This document shows positions 27,561 through 35,572 of a DNA stretch of 64,000 nt, piece by piece. Source of the stretch: Paramagnetospirillum kuznetsovii (GTDB taxonomy: Bacteria; Pseudomonadota; Alphaproteobacteria; Rhodospirillales; Magnetospirillaceae); NCBI RefSeq assembly GCF_003284725.1, contig NZ_PGTO01000018.1, positions 1-64,000 of the forward strand. The letters run 5' to 3'. The position numbers and the translations under genes are program-made. The notes under the pieces were generated by a model. The model searched no databases and had not been told where the DNA came from. It was given only the letters and a program-made list of their open reading frames with translations. Position 1 is the first letter of the stretch. Each line of letters starts with the position of its first letter.

Positions 27561-27887
27561 GTGTGGGTCGACACGTTCGCGAAGGTGTTGGCGGAACAAA
27601 GTGTGTAAGGCTGCGTGTTGATCCGCCTGCGGGTAGTTTGCGGCGCGCATGGCGCTTTCTTCGCGCAAACAATGTCCCTCGACGAGTTCCTCGATGCACG
27701 CCAAGGCCGTCTCGACGACGGCATCTCCTCTGTCACGCGTTCCCAGGCTGTGCAGCAGCATCGACATGTCAAGGATCGCCTTGTGCTCCTCGCCATGGAC
27801 GCGGCACCGCATGGCGATGTCGTCGCTCAGCGCAAAGACGTCGCGTTCCATGAGTGGGGCCCAATCCCCGTGCACAGTTCCGTCCAT
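27378..27887 (-). pseudogene. Bacteriohemerythrin, C-terminally broken
   Basis: The first 109 residues are a clear bacteriohemerythrin: H35 (HGEEHKAIL), H72/E76 (GHCLREESAM) and H91/H95 (QHAALHTLF). The fourth helix with the final His and Asp ligands is missing. From about 27560 to the stop the frame runs antisense through the unidentified fragment. Five of seven iron ligands remain, so a normal di-iron site is unlikely. The ATG at 27885-27887 has a strong GGAGGGTGAC ribosome site. Confidence 0.7.
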
Positions 27888-28085
27888 GTCACCCTCCAAC
27901 GCATCGTCGTATGCGTCTGCCACCGAAGCAAAAGGTCTGTCGCAATGAAGGCTAGTCGCACTCGGGAGGGGGTGGTATGTGCGCAAATGGGGATCGACGC
28001 TATCTTTGGGATATTTGGGAGTGTCGGGCGCCGGGGGAAACCCGCCAGATCACCTTCGGCACCACCCCTCGATTCGCCATTCAAA

Positions 28086-28214
28086 ATGTCCGCCCGGCTT
28101 TATGCCGAGCAGGGCATCGATGCGCAGGTGCTGCTGGGGCACAAATCCCCCGACATGACGGCGCTCTATCGCGATGTTCGCGGGGCTGAATGGATCAGCG
28201 TTCCGGCCAATTAG
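28086..28214 (+). mobile_element. Tyrosine-recombinase (integrase) C-terminal remnant
   Basis: The last 42 residues of a phage-type integrase are recognisable: SARLYAEQGIDAQVLLGHKS, then the nucleophile region MTALYRDVRGAEW. The catalytic His (LGH) and Tyr (ALY) are kept, while the upstream Arg and HxxR box are absent. The frame upstream is antisense to hemerythrin and unrelated. It marks a decayed integrated element between the two hydrogenase loci. Confidence 0.8.
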
Positions 28215-28266
28215 GGACGATTTAGGGATGCTCATAGTTAATGCATTGAAATTACAAGATAAAAAA

Positions 28267-29712
28267 TCAATGCACCGTGCAGACCATGCAGGGGTCGAAT
28301 GAGCGGACCACGTGCTGGACCGCGACGGGGGTGGTCTCGCCGGGAAGGACGGGGGTGCCCACCAGGGCCTGTTCCAGCGCTCCGGGGCGATTGTCGCCGT
28401 CGCGGGGCGAGAAGTTCCAGGTGGTCGGCGCGACGATCTGATAACCGTCGATGCGGCCATCGTGGGTGGTCAGCCAATGTCCCAGGGTACCGCGTGCCGC
28501 TTCCACCATGCCGGTGGCGGCGCCGTCCATGGCCTGTTCCGGGGCGGCGTTGCAAAACGGCTCGGCAGGGCGGAGCGCCCGGACCCAGTCTTCCATGGCG
28601 GGAATCAAGCGGGCCAGTTCCAGCAGGCGGGCCACCACGCGGGCCTTGACCGAACCGGCGCCGCCCGAGGCGACCAGGGCGCGGGCCAGCGGGTGGCCAT
28701 CCACCACCTGGCGGGCAAGCGCCCCCACCTCCACCACCCGGCCGCCCAGCCTGGGCGCCTTGCACCAGGTATAGGCGCCGGGCTTGTCGGGAGACGGCAT
28801 GGTCCGACCTTCGAAGGGGGAGGCGGCGGCGCCCTCCATCCATGACATGGCCACATCCTCGACCACCATGCCGGGGTCGAACGGGGCGACGGAATTGGGC
28901 GTCCACACGCCCGGCTGGAACAGGCCGAAGCTGCCGGACGAAACCAATACGCCCGGCCCACCGCCCAGCCGATCCAATTCAAGATCGCGGCAGATATGAA
29001 GGAACAGGCGGAAATCGCCGCGATCCGGCGCCTCGGCATCGGCCCAATTTTCCAGTGCCTCCAGCGAGTCCAGGCTGGCCACCGCTTCCAGGCGGTCGGC
29101 GAACAGGGTGGTTTCCAGCGCTTCGCGGAACTCGGCGAGGATGGACAGCAGCCGCACCTTCTCCGCCGGATCGACCGCCTTGGTCACGCCTCCCGGTTGG
29201 ATGGCCAGGGAATGGGGCCATTTGCCCGCCAGCAGTCCCATGATGTGTAAAAAGCGGGCGCGGGCGGGCAGCAGCGCCCTGGCGGTCTCGCCCTCATTGG
29301 CGGCGAAGCGCCGCCGTGCGGCGGCGAACCACGGCCGCGAGGCGTAGCAGGCGCGGGCAAAATCCGGGACGAAGAACACGACGAAATGGGTCAGATGGTC
29401 GGCGGCGTTCTCGCAGGCCAGGACCAGGTCAGTGGCGAGGCGGCCGTTGGCGGGGGGCTCCACCTCGGCCACGCGGGCGATGGCGCGGGCGGCGGCCACC
29501 GACTGCGAGACCGAGCAGATACCGCAGATGCGCGGCGCGATGACCATGGCGTCCGTGGCCGGTCGCCCCAGCAGGATCTGCTCGAAGCCGCGATAGAGCG
29601 GGGCATTCACCCGCGCCTCGGCGACCACGCCGTCGGCGATGTCCAGGGTGACTTCCAGGTCTCCCTCGACCCGATTGAAAGGGCCGACGATCAGGCGCGA
29701 GGTGCTGGTCAT
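28267..29712 (-). CDS. hupV: Regulatory (H2-sensing) hydrogenase large subunit HupV/HoxC
   Basis: 481-residue NiFe subunit of a group 2b sensory hydrogenase. It has the ligand motifs RICGICSVS and DPCMVCTVH. The protein stops exactly at the final His, so there is no extension for a protease to remove; this is diagnostic of H2 sensors. It has no export signal and should be cytoplasmic. It overlaps hupU by four bases (ATGA). Sensing output in known systems goes to the kinase HupT/HoxJ, which is not in this window. Confidence 0.94.
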   Translation of the reverse strand: MTSTSRLIVGPFNRVEGDLEVTLDIADGVVAEARVNAPLYRGFEQILLGRPATDAMVIAPRICGICSVSQSVAAARAIARVAEVEPPANGRLATDLVLACENAADHLTHFVVFFVPDFARACYASRPWFAAARRRFAANEGETARALLPARARFLHIMGLLAGKWPHSLAIQPGGVTKAVDPAEKVRLLSILAEFREALETTLFADRLEAVASLDSLEALENWADAEAPDRGDFRLFLHICRDLELDRLGGGPGVLVSSGSFGLFQPGVWTPNSVAPFDPGMVVEDVAMSWMEGAAASPFEGRTMPSPDKPGAYTWCKAPRLGGRVVEVGALARQVVDGHPLARALVASGGAGSVKARVVARLLELARLIPAMEDWVRALRPAEPFCNAAPEQAMDGAATGMVEAARGTLGHWLTTHDGRIDGYQIVAPTTWNFSPRDGDNRPGALEQALVGTPVLPGETTPVAVQHVVRSFDPCMVCTVH

Positions 29713-30725
29713 GGTGATTTCGGCGGTCGGCGGGCGGGAGGGACCAGCACATGGTCGGCATGGGCATTGGTGCGCACCCTGGGCGGCGTGGCCGATTTGG
29801 ACAAGGCGGCCAGGGCGACGAACCAGGCCTTGGGCATGTCCACCGGCAGGCCGACGGGAATACCGGCCAGCTTGGCGGTTTCCTGGAACGGGCCGGTGGG
29901 GGATTCAAAGCCCGGACTGGTGCAGTTGACGCAGGTGAAACCGGCATCGGTGCACGAACCCGATCCGTTCCAACGACGGATATTGCAGTCGCCCGGCGCC
30001 TGGGTGGCGCGGCAGCCGAGATTTTCCATCAGGCAACCGCGATCGGATGGGCGGCTGGCGCTGGCCTTGAACTCATAGAATTCGTTGCGCGCGCAGCCAT
30101 GGTGGGCAAGGTGGTCGGCGATGGCGCGCGGACGGCCCAGGCCATCCAGACGGTCGGCGCCAAAATCCCCCAGCGCCAACGAGGCCAGGGTTTCCACCAC
30201 CCATCCCGGATGGGGGGCGCAGCCCGAGATATTGATCACCGGCAGATTCTCCGCCGACCGAAATCCCTTGCCCAAGGCGCCGCCCGCGTCCCAACCGGAA
30301 AATTGCAGACCACGGGCATCGGTGGGGTTGGGACCGGCCGAGGGAACCCCGCCATAGGCGGCGCAGCTCCCGATGGCGACCACATGGCGGGCGCGTGCGG
30401 CCAAACGGGCAATCCAATCCTTCATGGAAACCCCGGTTCCCGACATCATCTGGAAGCGACCACTGCCGTTGGGGCCGTCCAGCACCGACCCCTCGACGCA
30501 GAGGCAGTCCAACGCCACCCGTCCGGCGGCGACATCGTCCAGGATGGCGATAGCCTCGGCCCCGCATTCCTCCGACAGGGACGGGTGCCACAGCAGGCGG
30601 ATGCCGAAGCGGCCCAGCGCCTTGACCATGCCCACATCCTCGGCCGCCAGCGCCGACATGGTGCAGCCGCCGCATGATCCGGCCTGAAGCCATAGAACCG
30701 TGAAGTCTTTGTCCGATTGCGCCAT
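29709..30725 (-). CDS. hupU: Regulatory hydrogenase small subunit HupU/HoxB
   Basis: 338-residue Fe-S partner of HupV. The proximal cluster motif is AGSCGGCTMSA close to the N-terminus, with no Tat signal and no C-terminal membrane anchor, which marks a soluble cytoplasmic sensor. Other Cys sets include GSCAAYGGVPSAGPNPT, HGCARNEFYEF, GCLMENLGCRATQAPGDCN and GFTCVNCTSPGF. It is the first gene of a two-gene hupUV unit downstream of a chemoreceptor gene, not of hupT as in many relatives. Confidence 0.94.
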   Translation of the reverse strand: MAQSDKDFTVLWLQAGSCGGCTMSALAAEDVGMVKALGRFGIRLLWHPSLSEECGAEAIAILDDVAAGRVALDCLCVEGSVLDGPNGSGRFQMMSGTGVSMKDWIARLAARARHVVAIGSCAAYGGVPSAGPNPTDARGLQFSGWDAGGALGKGFRSAENLPVINISGCAPHPGWVVETLASLALGDFGADRLDGLGRPRAIADHLAHHGCARNEFYEFKASASRPSDRGCLMENLGCRATQAPGDCNIRRWNGSGSCTDAGFTCVNCTSPGFESPTGPFQETAKLAGIPVGLPVDMPKAWFVALAALSKSATPPRVRTNAHADHVLVPPARRPPKSP

Positions 30726-30802
30726 GGAACCCGTCGCTGAACCGCTATGTCACATTAGGCGCGGCGCGGCGATGGACGCAATAGGGAGGGGGCTCGAAAC
30801 GA

Positions 30803-30834
30803 CCAAGGCCCGCTCCGGGCGGAGCGGGCCTTGG
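30803..30834. terminator. Hairpin between the chemoreceptor gene and hupU
   Basis: A perfect 14-bp stem (CCAAGGCCCGCTCC / GGAGCGGGCCTTGG) with a GGGC loop lies 20 bases beyond the chemoreceptor stop. On the minus strand it is followed by a weak T-rich run (TCGTTTCG). It probably ends the chemoreceptor transcript ahead of hupUV. Confidence 0.7.
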
Positions 30835-30853
30835 GATTGATGACGGATGCTGG

Positions 30854-32566
30854 TCAGGCGGCGGCGCGGCTTTCGCCGGCCGTCTTGATGGCGTCGAGGA
30901 ACTGGGTGACCTCGCCGGCCAGGGCGTCCGATTGGCGGGACAGTTCGTCGGCGGTGGACAGCACCTGATGGGCGGCGCCGCCGGTGGTGGTGGCGCCCTG
31001 GTTGACCAAGGTGATGCTTGAGGTGACCTCGCGGGTGCCGCTGGATGCCTGCTGGACGTTGCGGGCGATCTCACCGGTGGCGGCGGTCTGCTCCTCCACC
31101 GCCGAGGCGATGGCCGAGGCGTTGGATGTGATGGCGGCGATGGTGTCGCCGATGCCATGAATGGCGACCACCGCGTCGCGGGTGACCGATTGGACCGAGT
31201 TGATTTGGGTGACGATGTCCTCGGTGGCCTTGGCGGTTTGGGTGGCGAGAATCTTGACCTCGTTGGCGACGACGGCGAAGCCCTTGCCTGCGTCGCCCGC
31301 CCGTGCCGCCTCGATGGTGGCGTTGAGCGCCAACAGGTTGGTCTGGGCGGCGATGTCGTTGATCAGGGTCACCACTTCGCCGATGCGGCCGGTGGCATCG
31401 GCCAGTGTGGCGACGATATCGTTGACCCGTTCGGCTTCCTCGCCCGCGCGCTTGGCGATTTCGCTGGAATTGGTGATCTGGCGGGCGATTTCCGATTCCG
31501 ATGCGGCCAGTTCCTCGGCTGCGGCGGCGACGGTTTCCACATTGACCGAGGCCTGTTCGGCGGCGGCGGCGACAACGGTGGACTGGCGCGAGGTGTCCTC
31601 GGCGATGGAGGTCATGGATTGGGCCGAATCGCGCAGTTGATGGGCCGACTGGGTGACGCTGGCGAGCACGGTCTGGACGCTGGTGTTGAAGTCGGCGGTC
31701 AGGCGTTCCAGGATTTGCTGACGGCGGTTGCGCGCCACCTGCTCGGCCGCCTGGGCCGCTTCCAGCCGTTGGCGTTCCAGGCCGCTCCGCTTGAAGACAC
31801 CCAGCGCCTTGATGACCTTGCCGATTTCGTCGTCGCGGTCGCTTTCGGGAATTTGCGCATCCAGGTTGCCGTCGGCCAGTTCGCCCATGGCGGTGATGGT
31901 GGCTCGCAGCGGCAGGGCAATGCTGCGACGCGCGACAAGCCAGCTGATCAGGATGGTGGCAAACGTGACCACTGCGGTGACGATGATGACGGTATAAAGC
32001 GTGCTGTCGGCGGCTTTCAGGAATTCCGCCTTCTTCATGCCCACATAGAGGATGCCGATGACGTTGCCGTCCTTGTCCGAGATGGGGTCGTAGGCGGTCA
32101 TATAGGGCTCGCCCAGGATTTCCACCTCGCCCCGGAATCCGGTCTTGCGATTGAACACCGCATCGTAGGCGGCGGTCTTGGCCAACTGGGTGCCGACGGC
32201 GCGCGATCCATCCGGCTTCATCACATTGGTGCTGACGCGGGTGTCGCCCATGAAGACGGTGGCGGTGCCGCCCACCAGCGTCTTGATCTTGTCCACCACC
32301 TCGAAATTGCCGTTCAAGGCGTGATCGCCCACCAACAGCTTGCCCTCGGCGACGGTGAAGACGCCGCCCTTGGCTTTCAGCGCATCCCAGGCGACCTTGA
32401 TATTGGTGTCCACCCGCTCGCGAGCGGCGTCGGCGGCGGCGGAGTGGATCAGGCTGCGGGTCAGAAGGGTGATGGAGATCCCCAGCAGGACCACGCCGAA
32501 GACCGCGATGGCCATGATCTTGGGCACCATTCCGATACGCGCCAGCCGTCCACCTGAACCTTGCAT
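30854..32566 (-). CDS. Methyl-accepting chemotaxis protein with periplasmic Cache domain
   Basis: 570-residue chemoreceptor. Transmembrane helix 1 (about 13-35, [20 protein letters not shown]) and helix 2 (about 188-212) flank a single-Cache-like sensor ending [21 protein letters not shown] domain follows ([19 protein letters not shown]), then the signalling tip [20 protein letters not shown]. The ligand is unknown. The ATG at 32564-32566 has an AGGAG ribosome site; the longer in-frame start at 32668 lacks one. It transcribes toward hupUV but is separated by a strong hairpin. Confidence 0.92.
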   Translation of the reverse strand: MQGSGGRLARIGMVPKIMAIAVFGVVLLGISITLLTRSLIHSAAADAARERVDTNIKVAWDALKAKGGVFTVAEGKLLVGDHALNGNFEVVDKIKTLVGGTATVFMGDTRVSTNVMKPDGSRAVGTQLAKTAAYDAVFNRKTGFRGEVEILGEPYMTAYDPISDKDGNVIGILYVGMKKAEFLKAADSTLYTVIIVTAVVTFATILISWLVARRSIALPLRATITAMGELADGNLDAQIPESDRDDEIGKVIKALGVFKRSGLERQRLEAAQAAEQVARNRRQQILERLTADFNTSVQTVLASVTQSAHQLRDSAQSMTSIAEDTSRQSTVVAAAAEQASVNVETVAAAAEELAASESEIARQITNSSEIAKRAGEEAERVNDIVATLADATGRIGEVVTLINDIAAQTNLLALNATIEAARAGDAGKGFAVVANEVKILATQTAKATEDIVTQINSVQSVTRDAVVAIHGIGDTIAAITSNASAIASAVEEQTAATGEIARNVQQASSGTREVTSSITLVNQGATTTGGAAHQVLSTADELSRQSDALAGEVTQFLDAIKTAGESRAAA

Positions 32567-32719
32567 AACCGCCCGCTCCTTATTGGGGACTACCCCAGGG
32601 GTAGCATAGTGCGGCGCAATGTATACGTGGTGGAGCAAATTGTTGCCTATCCCAACAGACATAGCCACGGCACGGTTCGAGCCATGACTTTTGTCAAGGA
32701 TTCGGGATTGCGGTTCCTG

Positions 32720-35413
32720 CTATTCGGCGGCTTCGGGGGCGGTCGGGGCTCCGGCCGGATGAGGCGTCGCGCTATTGGGCATGACGCTGATCAGCGAGGC
32801 GACCAGGGCGGCCAGGAAGGGGACGGACTGGACGAACAGCACGAAGGACCACAGCCGGACGTCCGGGTCGTAGAAGTTGTTCTTGGGAACCAGAACCATG
32901 ATGGCGGCGATCCACTGGGCCAGCATCAGGGTCGCTTCTTCCGACGCCATCATGAAGCCCTGGGTGAAGGCGGCCTTGTTGGCCATCTTGGGCGTGCGCA
33001 TGAAGGGCGTCGACTTGGTGAAGAAGCCCTGCCACATGGCCCAGGCGATGGAATAGGTCAGGCCCATTCCGGCGATGGCGGCCAGCGAGCGCTGGCGCAG
33101 CGTGCATTTCACCCGGGTGGCGTAGAGGAAGAAGTGGTGGAAGATCTTGGCGACGAAGACGCCGACGGTGGGCAGGGTGAACACCGGCAGCGGCGTACTG
33201 AAATAGCGGGGCGCCAGCACCATTCCCAGTGACCACAAAACGCTGGCCACGGTGAACAGCAGATAGAAGGCATCGGCCATCCAGGGCAGCCAGCCGGAGA
33301 CGAAGTGATATTTCTGCCCGGCGGTCAGGCCGCTTTTCACGAAGGGGGTCAGGGCCTTCCAATGGGCCTTTAGAATCTGCACCGCGCCATAGGCCCAGCG
33401 GAAACGCTGCTTCTTATAGGCCATGAAACTGTCGGGAACCAGGCCGTGGCCGATGCGGTCGGGCACATAGACGGATTCATAGCCGTCCTTCATGAAACGC
33501 AGGCCCAGCTCGGCGTCTTCCACGATGCACCACTCGCCCCAGCGCCCGGCCTTTTCCAGTGCTTCCTTGCGGATCAGCGTCATGGTGCCGTGCTGGATGA
33601 TGGCGTTGGCCTCGTTGCGATAGACCATGCCGATATCGAAGAATCCGGCATATTCCCAGTTGATCATTTCCTTGAACAGGTCGCCTTCCCACTCGCGGTG
33701 GTCCTGGGGCGCCTGCACATGGCCGACCTTGGGGTTCTCGAAATAGGGGATCAGGCCGCGCAGCCAGTTCTTGTTGACGATATAGTCGGAATCCACCACG
33801 CCGATGACCACGGCGTCCTCGGCGGTGACCGACAGGCCGAAATTCAGCGCGCCCGCCTTGGCGCCCGGCCAGGGGGCCAGGTGGTAGAAGCGGATGCGGG
33901 GGTCGTTGAGTTCCTCGCAATAATCCTTCACCGCCCCCCACACCAATGGATCCTTGGTGTTGTTGTCCAACACGATGACCTCGAAATTGGGGTAGTCCAT
34001 GGCCAGCAGCGAGTTGATGGTCAGCTTCACCATCTCGGGCGGCTCGTTGTAGCAAGGCAGGTGGATGGAGACTTTGGGGAAGTTCTTGCACTCTTCCGGC
34101 GGCAGCATGTGGTATTTGCGCTTGAAGCGCGACGCCCAGGTCAGTTCGGTGACCTCGATGCCCGCGATCAGCACCACGATCAGCAGCAGCAATTGGGCGG
34201 GCAGCATCAATCCCAGCATCAGGCCTGTGGTGGGGCCGACGTCGCGGATGATGGGGCTGGACATGGTCCAGATCAGCAGGGTGGAGGCGAACTGCACCAG
34301 CACCCCGAAGAAGATCTTGCCGGGCAGCCGCAAGGTGCGCCACTTGCCCAGGAACCAGATGACCGGCAGCAGGGCGATCAGGGCGGCGGCGCCCGCCTGG
34401 GCGGGCCATTCCTCGAACTCGATGACCGGGCCGATCCAGCTGAATTTGGGCTGGCGGTCCACCGTCCAGATGCCCCAGTGCTTTTCCGAGGCGTTGTTGT
34501 CCAGATTGACCTTCCACGGCTGGTCGAAGGCCTCGACGATGTTGTAGTCCAGGCCTTCCTCGTGCGCCCAATTGAGGAAGTTGCGCAGGAACATGGCCTG
34601 ATTGACCAGCGACGGCACGGAATCGCCATAGGCCCGCCCGGCGGAGGGCCAGCCCACTTCGCCGATGAAGATGGGCTTGCCGGGATAGGCGGCCTTCACT
34701 TCGCGGACCATGCGCTTGGTGAAGTCCAGCGCGCCCGAGATATCGACCCGTTCCCAGAACGGCAGGGTGTGGATGGTGATGAAGTCCACTTCCCGGACCA
34801 GATCGGGATAATCCAGCCAGATGGACCATGCCTCGGCGGTGGACAGCTTGACCCGGTCGGGCAGGGCGGCCCGCACCCGGCGCAGATAGCGGATCATCTG
34901 TTCCGGCGTCAGGCGGTGCAGGGTCAGGTTTTCGTTGCCGACGATCACCCGGTCCACGGTGGGATTGTCCCGCGCGATGCGGATGATATTGGCGATCTCG
35001 ACTTCGTTGCGGGCCAGACGCTCGTCGATCCAGGCGCCGGGCAGCGCCTTGACGCCATGGCGCGCGGCCAGTTCCGGCACTTGATCGAGGCCTTCAAGGG
35101 TGGAATAGGTGCGGACCTGCTCCACCTTGCCCGCCAGTAGGGCGAGATCCTCGTCCATCTCGGCCCGGGTCGGCAGCTTTTCCTCGTCGAGGAAGGGGAA
35201 CTTTCGCACCAGCGTCGGGTCGTCGTCGGCGCGCGACGGGCTGAACGAGACGCTTTTCAGGCTGCCTTCCCACGGAAGGCCGGACTGGGGGCGGTTGATG
35301 GCCGCCCAGAATCCGAGGTTGCCCAGAATGATCAGGAGCAGGACGACAAAGCCGGATAGACGCATGAAGGTGCGAGGCCCGTATGAAAGGTGAGGCTGGG
35401 ATGTCCCCGCCAT
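32720..35413 (-). CDS. Bifunctional GH17-like/GT2 beta-glucan synthase
   Basis: 897-residue membrane protein joining two enzymes. After an N-terminal helix (about 17-37), a periplasmic GH17-like domain (about 60-330) keeps VGNENLTLH and FIGEVGWPSAGRAYG with the two likely catalytic Glu. Several helices then lead to a processive GT2 domain (about 440-680) with VSIHLPCYNEPPEM, GVVDSDY, CIVEDAELGLRF and KKQRFRWAYG (the Q-x-x-R-W motif). More helices follow. This architecture matches NdvB/NdvC-type synthases of periplasmic beta-1,3/1,6 glucans in Bradyrhizobium. A Met 16 codons in (35363-35365) is an alternative start. Confidence 0.88.
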   Translation of the reverse strand: MAGTSQPHLSYGPRTFMRLSGFVVLLLIILGNLGFWAAINRPQSGLPWEGSLKSVSFSPSRADDDPTLVRKFPFLDEEKLPTRAEMDEDLALLAGKVEQVRTYSTLEGLDQVPELAARHGVKALPGAWIDERLARNEVEIANIIRIARDNPTVDRVIVGNENLTLHRLTPEQMIRYLRRVRAALPDRVKLSTAEAWSIWLDYPDLVREVDFITIHTLPFWERVDISGALDFTKRMVREVKAAYPGKPIFIGEVGWPSAGRAYGDSVPSLVNQAMFLRNFLNWAHEEGLDYNIVEAFDQPWKVNLDNNASEKHWGIWTVDRQPKFSWIGPVIEFEEWPAQAGAAALIALLPVIWFLGKWRTLRLPGKIFFGVLVQFASTLLIWTMSSPIIRDVGPTTGLMLGLMLPAQLLLLIVVLIAGIEVTELTWASRFKRKYHMLPPEECKNFPKVSIHLPCYNEPPEMVKLTINSLLAMDYPNFEVIVLDNNTKDPLVWGAVKDYCEELNDPRIRFYHLAPWPGAKAGALNFGLSVTAEDAVVIGVVDSDYIVNKNWLRGLIPYFENPKVGHVQAPQDHREWEGDLFKEMINWEYAGFFDIGMVYRNEANAIIQHGTMTLIRKEALEKAGRWGEWCIVEDAELGLRFMKDGYESVYVPDRIGHGLVPDSFMAYKKQRFRWAYGAVQILKAHWKALTPFVKSGLTAGQKYHFVSGWLPWMADAFYLLFTVASVLWSLGMVLAPRYFSTPLPVFTLPTVGVFVAKIFHHFFLYATRVKCTLRQRSLAAIAGMGLTYSIAWAMWQGFFTKSTPFMRTPKMANKAAFTQGFMMASEEATLMLAQWIAAIMVLVPKNNFYDPDVRLWSFVLFVQSVPFLAALVASLISVMPNSATPHPAGAPTAPEAAE

Positions 35414-35572
35414 CGGCGATGGGCGGCTGACGCAGGGAATCCCTTGGAAGAATAGTCCTTAACCTTATCCCAAGGCCAAACACCTGTCCATATGGGGCGC
35501 GAGGCCTCTGCCATGTGGAAAACGCGAAAATTCCTGCTGCTTCGCGCCGCCGGTTCGGCCAATATCCCGGCC

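Noticed and set aside
27615-28085. Single plus-strand gene extending the integrase remnant upstream
   Set aside because: The upstream part is antisense to a clear hemerythrin and lacks the integrase Arg and HxxR motifs, so only the last 42 codons are integrase-derived.
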